Shown here: positions 7,749 through 16,997 of the stretch, piece after piece
Layout of the letters: every line of letters begins with the position of its first letter
How positions within the stretch are numbered: the stretch's first letter is position 1
Assembly (NCBI GenBank): GCA_030247675.1
Contig: JAOTRX010000004.1
Location: forward strand, 302,910 to 366,909
Source: Desulforhopalus sp.
GTDB taxonomy: Bacteria > Desulfobacterota > Desulfobulbia > Desulfobulbales > Desulfocapsaceae
DNA: 64,000 nt
Reading direction: 5' to 3'
Made by a program: the position numbers and the translations under genes
The notes under the pieces: model-generated
Databases searched by the model: none
What the model was told of the DNA's origin: nothing
What the model saw: only the letters and a program-made list of their open reading frames with translations

Positions 7749-9033
7749 AATGCTTCCGATAGAGATCGCAATGGACCTTTACCGCATGGTTCATGTTCAT
7801 GGTGTCAATCATCAGTGCACGTGCCTGTCGGCCGTAGGCACGGCGGGCTTCTTCAGGGCCCTCGGCAACCTTCAGGAGAGTTTTCGCCAGGGCCGCGGGA
7901 CTTCTTTCAACCAGGATGAAATGCTGCTCTGCTTGGCCGAGTTGCGTCGAATCACGGAAAAATGGAGTCAACACACAGGGCAGTTCGCAGGCCATGGCCT
8001 CCAGAACCGCATTCGGGACGCCCTCGTTTTCGGACGGGAAGACGAAAGCGTCAGCTGCCTGCAGGTAATCGACGATATTGCTTTTGAACCCATAAAAAAT
8101 TACCGAATCCTCCATGCCGGGGCCTGCCATCGCTCGGGCGATGGCAGCGGTAAAATCCGCCCATTTTGGGTTCTTGAGATCGAACCGGGGCCCGATGATA
8201 CAGAGCCTGGCCTTGCTCCCCGCGTTCACCACCGTCTGCCACGCTTCAAGCAGTATGTCGGTCCCCTTGCGCGGCTGTACTGACCCGACGTAAAGAAATA
8301 CCGGTTCATCCAGTGGCAGTCCGAGAGATTGCCGCAGTCGCAGTTTGTCTTCAGTAGTCGACGCAGGGCGGAACACCTCGGTATCGACGCCATTGGCCAC
8401 GATTTGTATTTCCCTCCTGACTCCTAATTGAAGTAAATAGTCCCGCTGGTCTTCAGACTGACAGATGATGGCATCGTAGAAATCATACTGCTGGCGTTGC
8501 AACCTCTTGAGGGCCCGGCTTTTCACTTCGTAATCTTTGGTAATCGACAGGATTCTCACCACGGGGAAGAGGCGCAGAATCAGTGCCCAGAGGAACGTTT
8601 TGGGCTTGGCCTGCTGCAGCATGTGCACCACCCGGATGTCCCGGTTGGTCAGCAGCATCCCATAGACCAGCTGAAAAAGTATGAATCTTCTGACTATTTT
8701 GCTTTCGCCAAAAGGCCGGATCGAAACAGCCGGTGTGTCGTCTACCCGCGCCCGCATCACCAATCCCTTCATCGGCGGAGGGCTTGCTAATCCATCCATG
8801 CTCTTGAGCCGGAGGGGGGGGGAGGTCGCTACCACCGGCTGGATGCCATAGAATGGCATCCGCCGGAAATATTGGCGGTACCGCCTGGTACTGCCAGCAA
8901 AGGCAAAAAAACCGCCAGACGCGAACAGAACCCGCAAGGGTTTGTGCGCATCGTTATTGCAGCCTTCCGGTATGCCATCGGCGGGGAGCGATTTCTCATC
9001 ACAAAAACCCGAAATGGCGTGATTTTTTCTCAT
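7705..9033 (-). CDS. GT4-family glycosyltransferase
   Basis: A 442-residue retaining glycosyltransferase of the GT-B fold. The N-terminal domain has VLFASGGFFAFAGSTRRYRQ, and the C-terminal nucleotide-sugar domain has VANGVDTEVFRP, FLYVGSVQPRKGTDILLEAW and the donor-binding signature AFVFPSENEGVPNAVLEAMACELPCV with the EX7E pattern. Such enzymes transfer sugars from NDP-sugars to lipids or glycans at the inner leaflet of the membrane. It is the first gene of a leftward pair with the methyltransferase and lies next to the sphingolipid locus, so a lipid-linked acceptor such as ceramide is possible but unproven. Confidence 0.88.
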   Translation of the reverse strand: MRKNHAISGFCDEKSLPADGIPEGCNNDAHKPLRVLFASGGFFAFAGSTRRYRQYFRRMPFYGIQPVVATSPPLRLKSMDGLASPPPMKGLVMRARVDDTPAVSIRPFGESKIVRRFILFQLVYGMLLTNRDIRVVHMLQQAKPKTFLWALILRLFPVVRILSITKDYEVKSRALKRLQRQQYDFYDAIICQSEDQRDYLLQLGVRREIQIVANGVDTEVFRPASTTEDKLRLRQSLGLPLDEPVFLYVGSVQPRKGTDILLEAWQTVVNAGSKARLCIIGPRFDLKNPKWADFTAAIARAMAGPGMEDSVIFYGFKSNIVDYLQAADAFVFPSENEGVPNAVLEAMACELPCVLTPFFRDSTQLGQAEQHFILVERSPAALAKTLLKVAEGPEEARRAYGRQARALMIDTMNMNHAVKVHCDLYRKHCACRFVGEGDYSFE

Positions 9034-9094
9034 ATTCAGAAGTCCTTACTTGCGGGAAGTTTCTCTGGCACCAAAATCAGTTTTCTAACCATTA

Positions 9095-9412
9095 TCATAC
9101 TCCAAGTTCATAAATGAGTCGGATGTCCGTCCCTGGGTAAATAATTTCAGTTTCATTAAGCTGTTCAAAAAGTGACTGGAGAGATCTGTTGGCCGCGGGC
9201 CGGGAAGCACCATGGATCTTGATCCGTAGAATCTTATTTTCGATACCAGGGAGAATATCAGCCTCGGTAACGAACAAATCCTGGAGTAAACGTCGAGTCG
9301 CCGTGGTATCTGCCGTTGACCCAGTAAATAAACCGGTCATTGCCGTTTCAGCACTGTAAGCAAGCCTGTCGGAGGAGTTGGGTTCTGCTGGAGCTGCTGT
9401 ATTGAGAATCAT
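9095..9412 (-). CDS. Small protein resembling the C-terminal end of a transposase
   Basis: A 105-residue frame with a good AAGGAG site before the ATG at 9412. Its second half (LLQDLFVTEADILPGIENK, LFEQLNETEIIYPGTDIRLIYEL) resembles, from memory, the last ~80 residues of large putative transposases that end in LNxTETxxPGTxLRLxYEL. No catalytic part is visible, so it is either a fragment of an insertion element given a new start, or an independent small protein. It sits at the left border of the sphingolipid locus. Confidence 0.4.
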   Translation of the reverse strand: MILNTAAPAEPNSSDRLAYSAETAMTGLFTGSTADTTATRRLLQDLFVTEADILPGIENKILRIKIHGASRPAANRSLQSLFEQLNETEIIYPGTDIRLIYELGV

Positions 9413-9669
9413 CAACTCCTTCGTGTATGAACTTATCAGAGTTTTAACTCCCGGTCCAGTCGTCCATGAAAGTCTGTTTCACAAAAATAGTTTTCAGCAA
9501 CAGACGCGGTTGTTTTGATCGTTAATATTGACCTGAATACACTGGTCGTGTACCTTCTTGCCGGCGGTGACATTTTCAGGGTTGTTTTCGAAACCTCTGG
9601 AAATTTTTCAAGTCGATACCATTTCGTTTTGTTTCTGCATTCGTCCTTCTCATCCCTTTATTTCATTGT

Positions 9670-10851
9670 ATGAAAGACACCATTTCTGCAAATGCGGTAC
9701 CCCCAAAGAGCGCAGCATGTACAAGGGGTTCACTGCGAATCGTGAAGGTTGAAACTCGTCCGGAAATCAAGAAATTTATCCAAATTCCCAGGTCGTTATA
9801 CAGGGACGATCCAATGTGGATACCGCCACTTCTCCTTGAGCAGCGCATGCTTTTCTCTCCTAAGAATCCGTATTTTGAACACGCAACCTGCTGTCGTTGG
9901 ATAGCACTTCGAGATGGCCACCCGGTAGGACGTATCAGTGCCCAAATAGACAGACTGCATCTCGACCGCCACCAGGATGGCACAGGATTTTTCGGGATGC
10001 TGGAGGTGGAAGATAACAGAGAAACTTTTCGGGCAATCCTTGCGACCGCGGAAGACTGGCTCCGCAGCCAGGGCATGAAATCGATCAGGGGACCGTTCAA
10101 CCTGTCCATCAACCAGGAATGTGGTCTGCTAGTCGACGGATTTGAGACGAAACCGTCGATGATGATGGGTCATGCCCACCCGTATTATGCGATGCGTCTG
10201 GGACAGTGCGGTTATGTGAAGGAAAAGGATCTCCTGGCGTACACGATTGCCACCGATGTCGAACCCTCGGACGTCATGAAACTACTTGTCAAACGGACCC
10301 AAAAACGTGTCGAGACGAGGCCCGTTCGAAAAAAAACCTTTCAGGAAGACCTGGATGTTGTCTTCAACATATTCAATGATGCCTGGTCGGATAACTGGGG
10401 TTTTATCCCTTTGACCAGGAACGAAATCGTCCATATGGCGAATGATTTAAAGTTGCTGATCAATGAGCAGTTCACCAGGATCGCCTTTGTGGATGGTCAG
10501 CCGTCTGCATTTATCGTGGTGCTGCCCAATTTGAACGAGGCTATAGCGGATCTCAACGGCAGACTGTTCCCTTTTGGATGGCTCAAGCTGTTGTGGCGCC
10601 TCAAGGTAGGACACCCGCGAACCGGGCGGGTGATCCTCATGGGCGTCCGGAAGGCGTATCAGGGAACCGTTCTGGGGGCAGCCCTGGCGTACAGGGTGAT
10701 CGGCGATGTCCAGCAGGCGATTGTTGATCATGGCGTGAGGGAACTGGAATTGTCCTGGATCCTGGAGGACAATATCGGGATTCAGAGCATCATTCAAGAC
10801 TGCGGCGGCAGGCAATACAAGCGATACCGCATTTTCGGCAAACAACTGTGA
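9670..10851 (+). CDS. bcerS: YghO/bCerS-type GNAT-fold N-acyltransferase, likely ceramide synthase
   Basis: A 393-residue protein of the YghO family (often mislabelled dATP pyrophosphohydrolase), to which the bacterial ceramide synthase bCerS of Caulobacter belongs; that enzyme N-acylates the 3-ketosphinganine made by Spt. Visible family features are SLYRDDPMWIPP near residue 43, RISAQID, FGMLEVEDN, a SIRGPFNLSINQECGLL block, the DAWSDNWGFIP block and a GNAT-like C-terminal half ending in ELSWILEDNIGIQSI. There is no signal peptide. The ATG at 9670 lacks a clear Shine-Dalgarno; a start at a later codon near residue 20 is possible. The GTG of the next gene overlaps its stop by four bases. Assignment as ceramide synthase rests on family membership plus the Spt, ACP and CerR genes in the same locus. 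Confidence 0.72.
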   Translation: MKDTISANAVPPKSAACTRGSLRIVKVETRPEIKKFIQIPRSLYRDDPMWIPPLLLEQRMLFSPKNPYFEHATCCRWIALRDGHPVGRISAQIDRLHLDRHQDGTGFFGMLEVEDNRETFRAILATAEDWLRSQGMKSIRGPFNLSINQECGLLVDGFETKPSMMMGHAHPYYAMRLGQCGYVKEKDLLAYTIATDVEPSDVMKLLVKRTQKRVETRPVRKKTFQEDLDVVFNIFNDAWSDNWGFIPLTRNEIVHMANDLKLLINEQFTRIAFVDGQPSAFIVVLPNLNEAIADLNGRLFPFGWLKLLWRLKVGHPRTGRVILMGVRKAYQGTVLGAALAYRVIGDVQQAIVDHGVRELELSWILEDNIGIQSIIQDCGGRQYKRYRIFGKQL

Positions 10852-11666
10852 GCACAGACACCATGGATTCCGGACAGCAGGTATTTACCGCAATTATCCT
10901 CGCCGCGGACCGGGAAAGGCACAACCCCGTTGCCGTAGCGGCGGACGTCCGTTGCAAGTCGATGGCGCCGGTGAACGGCACTCCGATGCTCTTCAGGGTC
11001 ATTGAAGCGCTGGCATCATCCGCTTCCGTACACAACCAGACCCTTTGCGGCCCTCCCCGATCCATCATGGATCAAGAACCGACGCTGGAAGAGTATGTTG
11101 TTTCCGGCAGGGTGGGCTGGATGGAAAATCAGGCGACGCCAAGTCTGAGCGCCTTTCATGCCATGGCATCACTGCCCGAGGATGTCCCCCTCCTGTTAAC
11201 CACCAGTGATCATGCCCTGCTCAGCCCGCGGATCGTGGATTACTTCTGTCGTGAAGCCTGCAGAACGGAATGTGATGTTGCAGCGGCAGTGGTCCGCCAT
11301 GAGGTTGTGACGGCAGCCTATCCTCACACCCGCAGAACCGCATACACATTCAAGGATGGAGCATATTGTTCGTGCAACCTTTTTGCCTTTATGACATCAC
11401 GATCACGGCAGGTGCCAAATTTCTGGCGCCGGGTTGAACAGCAGCGCAAGAATCCGCTACGGGTGATCAATATCCTGGGATGGATGACGGTAATCCGCTA
11501 CCTGCTGAGGAACCTTACCCTGACCGAGGTTCTGAACAGGCTGTCGCGGCAACTGGGATGCACGGCCGGGGTGGTTGTCCTCCCGTATCCGGAGGCAGCA
11601 ATCGATGTAGACTCGGCCGACGACTGGCGATATGTGCAGCAGATCGCGGCCAAGACTTTGTCATGA
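10848..11666 (+). CDS. Nucleotidyltransferase-like protein (NTP-transferase fold)
   Basis: A 272-residue protein with a GT-A/NTP-transferase layout: FTAIILAADRER at the N terminus in place of the usual GxGxR loop, CKSMAPVNGTPMLFRVIEAL (the K-x2-xPVxGxPML segment), LLLTTSDHALL (metal-binding strand) and a C-terminal IDVDSADDW, the second metal-binding region. The glycine loop is degenerate, so activity is uncertain. MobA-like and LicC-like enzymes of this fold make NDP-sugars or CDP-alcohols. It overlaps the ceramide-synthase-like gene by GTGA, so they are translated together, suggesting a role in head-group activation; that is inference. Confidence 0.72.
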   Translation: MSTDTMDSGQQVFTAIILAADRERHNPVAVAADVRCKSMAPVNGTPMLFRVIEALASSASVHNQTLCGPPRSIMDQEPTLEEYVVSGRVGWMENQATPSLSAFHAMASLPEDVPLLLTTSDHALLSPRIVDYFCREACRTECDVAAAVVRHEVVTAAYPHTRRTAYTFKDGAYCSCNLFAFMTSRSRQVPNFWRRVEQQRKNPLRVINILGWMTVIRYLLRNLTLTEVLNRLSRQLGCTAGVVVLPYPEAAIDVDSADDWRYVQQIAAKTLS

Positions 11667-11687
11667 CACGTGCCGGAGACCACCTTG

Positions 11688-12644
11688 TCAGTTGACTGTC
11701 ACGTTTTGCACCTCCAATTCGAGGGTGCCGATGCTGTTGACGGTTCCGCTGATCTTGACCGGTATCCCTTTTTCCGGATCCAGGTATATCCGAATGTCTT
11801 TTTGAAGGCCAAAGAGCGAAAAGACTTCAGGAGCCTGATTGGCGGTTCCCATGTTTTCCGAGGTGACGGCATACACAACCGGAAGAATCTGCTCCGTCAC
11901 AACAGTCTCCTTAAGTGCAGCGGAACGGACTGTGTACGCGACTTGTAAAGGGGAGGCTCCTTCTTGCGTGATGGTGAGGCGATGCAGCTGTTTTTTGCCG
12001 AAAACGCAGAGTTCAAAAGGATCTTGCCCGATGACAGGGGTAAGACTTGATACCTTGTATACAATGAGGGCCGGGTCCGATATCGTGCCGCAACCAGTCC
12101 GGTTTCCAGGATATCTGTACAGGGACTCCGTGTGCTGTGACCATACTGACGCGGGGAGTTTTTTCTCGGCCGAGTTTCCCGGCACAACTTTATGCCGGCG
12201 TACACCTTTTTCCTCCCAGCAATAGCTTTTCATCCAGAAGGCATTGCCTTGGTTCAGGCGGTTACGTTTGTAGGGCAGTCCATCATGTTCTTTAAACCAG
12301 ACCCTTTCTTCGTATTTGTCTTCAGAGCCCAGGCCCTGCAACGAGGCTTTTATTGTCAGCAACATGCCGTCATGAACTGTTTCCGGACAAGCACCCCATT
12401 CCTTCCCTTTGGGAGAGGAATTATTCCCGGAGGAGTCAGCCATTGACTCAAGCTGCATTTGGACTTTAAAGTAAGCTGAAAATTTGGAACCTGTAAATAT
12501 CAAGTCAGACCAGGAAACTTTCTTGTTCGTCGGGTTTGCAGTCGGAGTATTTTCTCCGGCAAGACAGGATTTCGGCAGAATAACCAGACCTGCCAGCAGC
12601 AAAAAAAATACACTGAGTTGCACCACCGACTGCATCGTCTTCAT
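11688..12644 (-). CDS. Exported DUF3108-like protein
   Basis: A protein with a clear Sec signal (MQSVVQLSVFFLLLAGLVILPKSCLA region) and a beta-rich mature part. The frame opens at 12698, but the Met at 12644 gives a normal signal peptide and is preferred. The mature part (DLIFTGSKFSAYFKVQMQLE, later YTVRSAALKETVV, IRIYLDPEKGIPVKISGTV) resembles DUF3108, periplasmic proteins often found near LPS or phospholipid export genes in delta-proteobacteria. It is transcribed opposite to its neighbours between two nucleotidyltransferase genes. A role as periplasmic lipid-handling partner of the LptF/G homologues would fit but is not shown by any motif. Confidence 0.55.
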   Translation of the reverse strand: MKTMQSVVQLSVFFLLLAGLVILPKSCLAGENTPTANPTNKKVSWSDLIFTGSKFSAYFKVQMQLESMADSSGNNSSPKGKEWGACPETVHDGMLLTIKASLQGLGSEDKYEERVWFKEHDGLPYKRNRLNQGNAFWMKSYCWEEKGVRRHKVVPGNSAEKKLPASVWSQHTESLYRYPGNRTGCGTISDPALIVYKVSSLTPVIGQDPFELCVFGKKQLHRLTITQEGASPLQVAYTVRSAALKETVVTEQILPVVYAVTSENMGTANQAPEVFSLFGLQKDIRIYLDPEKGIPVKISGTVNSIGTLELEVQNVTVN

Positions 12645-12939
12645 CCGGCCGTTAATTCCCGACAACAACGTATTGAAATTATATCGTAAAATTGACATAA
12701 ATGTTTTTTTCTACCCAACATCGATGCATAACTGCCAGGCAGCATCCCCGAAACCCAGCACTATCATCCCATTTCCACTTCGGTTAGGACGACGACTGAT
12801 TTTGAGGAAATTTCCTCACCAGACAAAGAACTCTTTATTACTCGGCCAAATTGATATACAAGTGCGGATGTCGCTCTCTGTTCAATCTCCCCAGCAGGAT
12901 GTTTCAAAACTGTTTATACACCAGAATGGAGTTCTTTGC

Positions 12940-13698
12940 ATGAAAGTCATTATTTTAAGCGCCGGCCAAGGCAAACGGTTATTACCCATGACTGCTGATT
13001 TACCCAAATGCCTTTTACCGGTTCAGGGCAAAACAATCATCGAATGGCAGATCGACGAACTGCACAAATGCGGCATTGACCAAATCACCGTAGTCGTCGG
13101 ATATAATGCCGATAAAGTTAAAGAACTTCTGCGACATCGCTACGGATCGGAAAAGATCAAAACCTGTAACAATGCAGATTATGCAACAACCGACAACTTG
13201 ATCAGCTGTTGGATGGTTCGGCATGAAATGACAGAAGATTTTATTCTCTTGAACGGTGACACCCTCTTTGAGGCGCTGATAGTCAAGAGTTTGCTGGCAT
13301 CGCCTGCCGCCCCCATTACGGTTACCGTGAATCTCAAAGATACCTATGATGCGGACGACATGAAGGTCAGTCTGAAAGGGCAACGTCTCACCCATGTCGG
13401 CAAAAATATTCCGCAGGATAAAATTGACGGGGAATCCATCGGCATGATCCTGTTCCGCGGTATAGGCCCGATGCTCTTCAGGAAAGGACTGGAAAATGCC
13501 CGGGCTGACGCATCGTGTTCCCGGAGATGGTTTCTGTCGGTCATTGATGAGATTGCCGGAAAAGAAACCGTGCTGACCTGCTCGATCAGGGGATTAGCCT
13601 GGTGTGAAATCGATTTCCCGGCAGACCTGAACGAGGCTGACCGGATTGTTGCAGCAAACTTCCACAGGCAGGAAACGGCAGAGCTTCAGGTTTCTTGA
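12940..13698 (+). CDS. Nucleotidyltransferase, LicC/phosphocholine-cytidylyltransferase-like
   Basis: A 252-residue NTP-transferase with intact signatures: MKVIILSAGQGKRLLPMT (nucleotide loop), LPKCLLPVQGKTIIEWQID, ITVVVGYNADKV, LLNGDTLF (metal Asp) and WCEIDFPADLNEADRI (second metal site). The frame is open further upstream to 12484, but the ATG at 12940 starts the canonical first strand and has GGAG eight bases before it. The closest described enzymes activate phosphocholine, phosphoglycerol or inositol phosphate to CDP-alcohols, or sugars to NDP-sugars. In this locus it is a candidate supplier of the CDP-activated head group used by the CDP-alcohol phosphotransferase at 16998. Confidence 0.82.
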   Translation: MKVIILSAGQGKRLLPMTADLPKCLLPVQGKTIIEWQIDELHKCGIDQITVVVGYNADKVKELLRHRYGSEKIKTCNNADYATTDNLISCWMVRHEMTEDFILLNGDTLFEALIVKSLLASPAAPITVTVNLKDTYDADDMKVSLKGQRLTHVGKNIPQDKIDGESIGMILFRGIGPMLFRKGLENARADASCSRRWFLSVIDEIAGKETVLTCSIRGLAWCEIDFPADLNEADRIVAANFHRQETAELQVS

Positions 13699-13771
13699 CA
13701 GTAAAAGGGTTTCCACTGTAGCCGACGGCAGGCACAGGCTCTTCAAACGGAGTTTCAACGACGGATACAAC

Positions 13772-14848
13772 GTGATTATTGATCGTTACATAATGCGAGA
13801 AATAATTAAACCCACAATGATCATTTGCGTTGTGCTGGTTTTTATCTTCGGATGTTATATCTCGGCCCGTTTCTGGGAAGATGCGGTTCATGGTCTGTTG
13901 TCGGGTGTCACCGTCTTCCTGTTGGTTCTGCTCAGGATTATTATCGCCCTTGAAGTGCTGCTGCCGACCACATTTTACCTGTCCGTGGTAATCGCTCTCA
14001 GTCGCTTCTACAAAAACGGTGAGATAACCGCCATGTTTGCCAGCGGAATAAGCATGGCCAGGATCACTCTCTCTATTTTCCTCTTATCCTTAATGGTTGC
14101 TGCGATTGTTGCCATCCTCTCGCTGTACATCCGTCCCTGGGCCTGGACGCAGTTCTTCCTGCTGAAGGCTCAATCAGAAGCCCAGTTTGATCTTACAAGG
14201 ATGCAAAGCGGCAATTTTTATGAGGTCGACGACGGGGAACGGGTTATTTTTGCCGACAAGGTCAACACCCGGGAAAACCGGGCAGAGGGAGTTTTTATTC
14301 TGAACAAAAAAAATACTTCGCTGCAGATAATTTATGCGGAACAGGCCGACCAGTACCAAGACGAGAAGAGCGACAATCCCATCATCGCATTCAAAAACGG
14401 CCATTGGTATGAGTTTCCCAACTCAAGCGATAAGGGATTGATCATAAAGTTCAAGAACGCTGCCATGCCTCTACAGCCTGATGGTACCATCCTTCCCAGC
14501 CACAAGGTAAAAGCCGCGGCTACCAGAACCCTTGTGCCCGCGGATAATCTGGAGGAAATAGCAGAATTGGAGTGGCGGATCATCACCCCCCTGTCCAGCA
14601 TCCTTCTTGCGCTGCTCGCCATCCCGTTAAGCCGGTCCTCGCCGCGTCAGAGGCAGCGCGTCAATATACTGGCGGCCATTCTGATTTTTGCCGCTTATTA
14701 CAATTTCAGCGCCATCGCGAAGAAATTGGTCTCCCAGGGTGTTATCGGCATTTTGCCCGGAATCTTCTGGAGTCAATTGCTGCTGGTTGTCTGCCTCGTC
14801 CTCCTCACCTGGCGGCCTCGTTTTTTCCGGCACTGGCACAGGCTATGA
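13772..14848 (+). CDS. lptF: LptF-family lipid permease (YjgP/YjgQ)
   Basis: A 358-residue inner-membrane protein of the LptF/LptG family: IDRYIMREIIKP at the N terminus, three predicted transmembrane segments before residue 125, a periplasmic beta-jellyroll (about 130-260) and three C-terminal segments with the cytoplasmic coupling motif near LSRSSPRQRQRV. LptFG with LptB extract LPS from the inner membrane. The frame opens at 13646, inside the previous gene, but the GTG at 13772 gives the family-typical start VIIDRY. Its stop overlaps the lptG start by four bases. Being inside a sphingolipid locus and away from lptA, lptC and lptD, it may serve sphingolipid rather than LPS export; the window cannot decide. 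Confidence 0.88.
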   Translation: MIIDRYIMREIIKPTMIICVVLVFIFGCYISARFWEDAVHGLLSGVTVFLLVLLRIIIALEVLLPTTFYLSVVIALSRFYKNGEITAMFASGISMARITLSIFLLSLMVAAIVAILSLYIRPWAWTQFFLLKAQSEAQFDLTRMQSGNFYEVDDGERVIFADKVNTRENRAEGVFILNKKNTSLQIIYAEQADQYQDEKSDNPIIAFKNGHWYEFPNSSDKGLIIKFKNAAMPLQPDGTILPSHKVKAAATRTLVPADNLEEIAELEWRIITPLSSILLALLAIPLSRSSPRQRQRVNILAAILIFAAYYNFSAIAKKLVSQGVIGILPGIFWSQLLLVVCLVLLTWRPRFFRHWHRL

Positions 14849-15915
14849 GAATCCTGGACGTGTATATAGGCAGAACGTTTCTGACATACTGTCTGTTCAT
14901 CATGCTTATTCTGGCGGTGCTGCTCAGTCTGTTCGAGTTGATCTCGCAACTTGACGATGTAGGAAAAGGCAGTTATCGACTGCACAACGCCATCCTTTTC
15001 GTACTTCTGACCCTCCCCAAGCGTATTCTTGACCTACTGCCGATTACGACGCTTCTTGGCGGTATTGTCGCCATGGGAGCCATGTCCGACCATGGGGAAA
15101 TTGTCGGCATGGAGGCCGCGGGCATATCTGTTCCGAGAATATGCACGACGGTTCTGGTCACCAGCATGCTTTTAATGCTGACAGCCGGCATACTGGCTGA
15201 ATTAGTTGTGCCGACTATGGAGCAACAGGCCCGCAAGTCCCACGCGCAGGCCATCTCCAGTGATGAAGGTATTGACTTGAGCAGGGAAGGTTTCTGGTTG
15301 CGCCGTGACAATGCCTATATCCATGTTGAAAAGATGCTCCGAGAAGGGGTTGCCGCCAAGCTTGATATTTTCAGATTCGATGACCAGAAACACCTGCAGA
15401 CCTTTACACATGCGCAATACGCCGTTCTCCAAGACAACAGCCAATGGATCCTGCACAATATCACCCAGAGGACGATTGACGACGGTGAGATGATCACCAG
15501 ACAATTGCCCACCCTGGCCATGGACATTTTTTTAAGTCCCGAGCAGGTGAGAATTCTGGGCCTGCCTCCCTACAGTTTATCGACCCCCGACCTTATTCGT
15601 TATATCGAAACCTTACGAGTGAGCGGCCAGAATGCTGACCAATATTCTATCGCATTGTGGCGCAAACTCACTGTCCCCCTGGCCACCGTGGCTATGGCGT
15701 TGCTTTCCCTCAGTTTTGTCTTCGGTTCTACACGGAGTATCAGTGCCGGTTATCGTATCACTATCGGCTCATTTGTCGGAATTGTCCTGTATTTTGCCGA
15801 CCAGATGTCGATCCAGTGGGGGCTGCTGCTCAATATGAGTCCTTTTGGTACTGCCATGCTGCCTGTCCTGCTGATTTCGGGCATCACTCTCGTGCGGTTG
15901 CGCAAAGCCTTTTGA
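14845..15915 (+). CDS. lptG: LptG-family lipid permease (YjgP/YjgQ)
   Basis: A 356-residue partner of the preceding permease: MRILDVYIGRTFL start, transmembrane segments near residues 12-35, 57-77 and 99-120, a periplasmic jellyroll, and C-terminal segments with VFGSTRS (coupling loop). The conserved LPITTLLGGIVAMGAMSDHGEIVGMEAAGIS block identifies LptG. The frame opens at 14572 inside lptF, but the ATG at 14845 (ATGA overlap with the lptF stop) starts the conserved N terminus. Together with the LptB-like ATPase at 23546 it would make a B2FG transporter. No LptC gene is visible nearby. Confidence 0.9.
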   Translation: MRILDVYIGRTFLTYCLFIMLILAVLLSLFELISQLDDVGKGSYRLHNAILFVLLTLPKRILDLLPITTLLGGIVAMGAMSDHGEIVGMEAAGISVPRICTTVLVTSMLLMLTAGILAELVVPTMEQQARKSHAQAISSDEGIDLSREGFWLRRDNAYIHVEKMLREGVAAKLDIFRFDDQKHLQTFTHAQYAVLQDNSQWILHNITQRTIDDGEMITRQLPTLAMDIFLSPEQVRILGLPPYSLSTPDLIRYIETLRVSGQNADQYSIALWRKLTVPLATVAMALLSLSFVFGSTRSISAGYRITIGSFVGIVLYFADQMSIQWGLLLNMSPFGTAMLPVLLISGITLVRLRKAF

Positions 15916-15928
15916 CCGGAACGGCCCG

Positions 15929-16972
15929 CTACCAGGGAAGAATCATCTCCCGTCGCTGTCCGGCAATAAACTCCTCCCGGTCTGCCGCGAAGATGCGTTC
16001 CTCCATGCGGACAATCCATCGGTCGGCGGATCGCTTGATTTCATACAGGGAATAACGGGCACGCCGTTCGTCGGTGCGCACCAAGGATGATACCGATGGC
16101 ACTCCCATTGCGGGGATCAGTCCCACCGGCCCGGAGAGAGAGCCCTGTATTGTTTTGTGGGCATGACCAAAGAGGACCAGTTCGACCCCGTAACGCGCAA
16201 TCAATGCCTGCAGGGCCGACGCATCGGTTAGACTTCGCCGCCGGCTGACGACACCCGATATCGGCGGGTGATGGATCAGAAGTATACGGAAAAGGTGTTG
16301 ACCAGGCAACTGCTGCAGAAGCATTTCCAGCTTAGCCACCTGCTCTTTGCCGAGTCTGCCCGTGGCAAGGTGGAGTGCGCTCGGTCGGGCCGTACTTGTG
16401 CTGATCAGGGCAATATCACGACGGATGCGCAGCGTCGGAAAGAGTTCCTCTAGGCTGGTGGCGGAAGCAGCAGTCTGCGGAGGCGAGTTATCGCCCTGCA
16501 TGTAGGGCAGCCAGAAGGCAAACGATTGCTGCCATGCAGTCCTGACATACTGGTCATGGTTGCCGGGAATGACGGTGACCTGTTCGGGTGTGCCGACCGC
16601 CTGCAGCCAATCCCGGGCCGATGCGAATTCAGCTGGCAGGCTCAGATGGGTCAAGTCACCGGTAATGACAATATGGTCCGGTTGTGTCCGTTGCAGATCT
16701 TTAGAAAGAATGGTAAGTAACTCATCGTGCTGCTCGTGTCTGCGTTTCAGCTGCCAGCGCAGACAGCCGAGCATTCTTTTGTTGAGAAAATCACCTCGGC
16801 GGCTGTGCTCAACGCAGGTGATGTGCGGGTCAGAGCAATGGGCAACAACGTACCCCTTGGCTGCAGATGCATCGTCCGCCGCCCGGATGATCGTCCTGCC
16901 GGAGTTGAGAATGTCTGGAAAGGTCGCTGGCATAATGGCCAAACCTATACAGGAAGGAGAGTGTTTTTGCAA
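15929..16972 (-). CDS. Calcineurin-like metallophosphoesterase
   Basis: A 347-residue protein with all five metallophosphoesterase blocks: CSDPHI, VITGDLTHL, VIPGNHDQY, LLIHHPPI and VLFGHAHKT. SDPH replaces the more common SDxH spelling but keeps Asp and His. There is no obvious signal peptide, so it acts in the cytoplasm or at the inner face of the membrane. The family hydrolyses cyclic nucleotides, UDP-sugars or phospholipid phosphates. It is divergent from the CDP-alcohol phosphotransferase with only 25 bases between starts; removal of a phosphate from a head-group intermediate (as PgpA-C do for PGP) is an attractive but unproven role. Confidence 0.82.
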   Translation of the reverse strand: MQKHSPSCIGLAIMPATFPDILNSGRTIIRAADDASAAKGYVVAHCSDPHITCVEHSRRGDFLNKRMLGCLRWQLKRRHEQHDELLTILSKDLQRTQPDHIVITGDLTHLSLPAEFASARDWLQAVGTPEQVTVIPGNHDQYVRTAWQQSFAFWLPYMQGDNSPPQTAASATSLEELFPTLRIRRDIALISTSTARPSALHLATGRLGKEQVAKLEMLLQQLPGQHLFRILLIHHPPISGVVSRRRSLTDASALQALIARYGVELVLFGHAHKTIQGSLSGPVGLIPAMGVPSVSSLVRTDERRARYSLYEIKRSADRWIVRMEERIFAADREEFIAGQRREMILPW

Positions 16973-16997
16973 AGATTGACTATAAAAGAACAGCAGT

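Noticed and set aside
12484..12939. Upstream extension of the NTP-transferase frame
   Set aside because: It is antisense to the exported DUF3108-like gene, and the canonical first strand of the enzyme starts at 12940.
14572..14844. Upstream extension of lptG
   Set aside because: It lies inside lptF in another frame; the family N terminus begins at the ATG at 14845.
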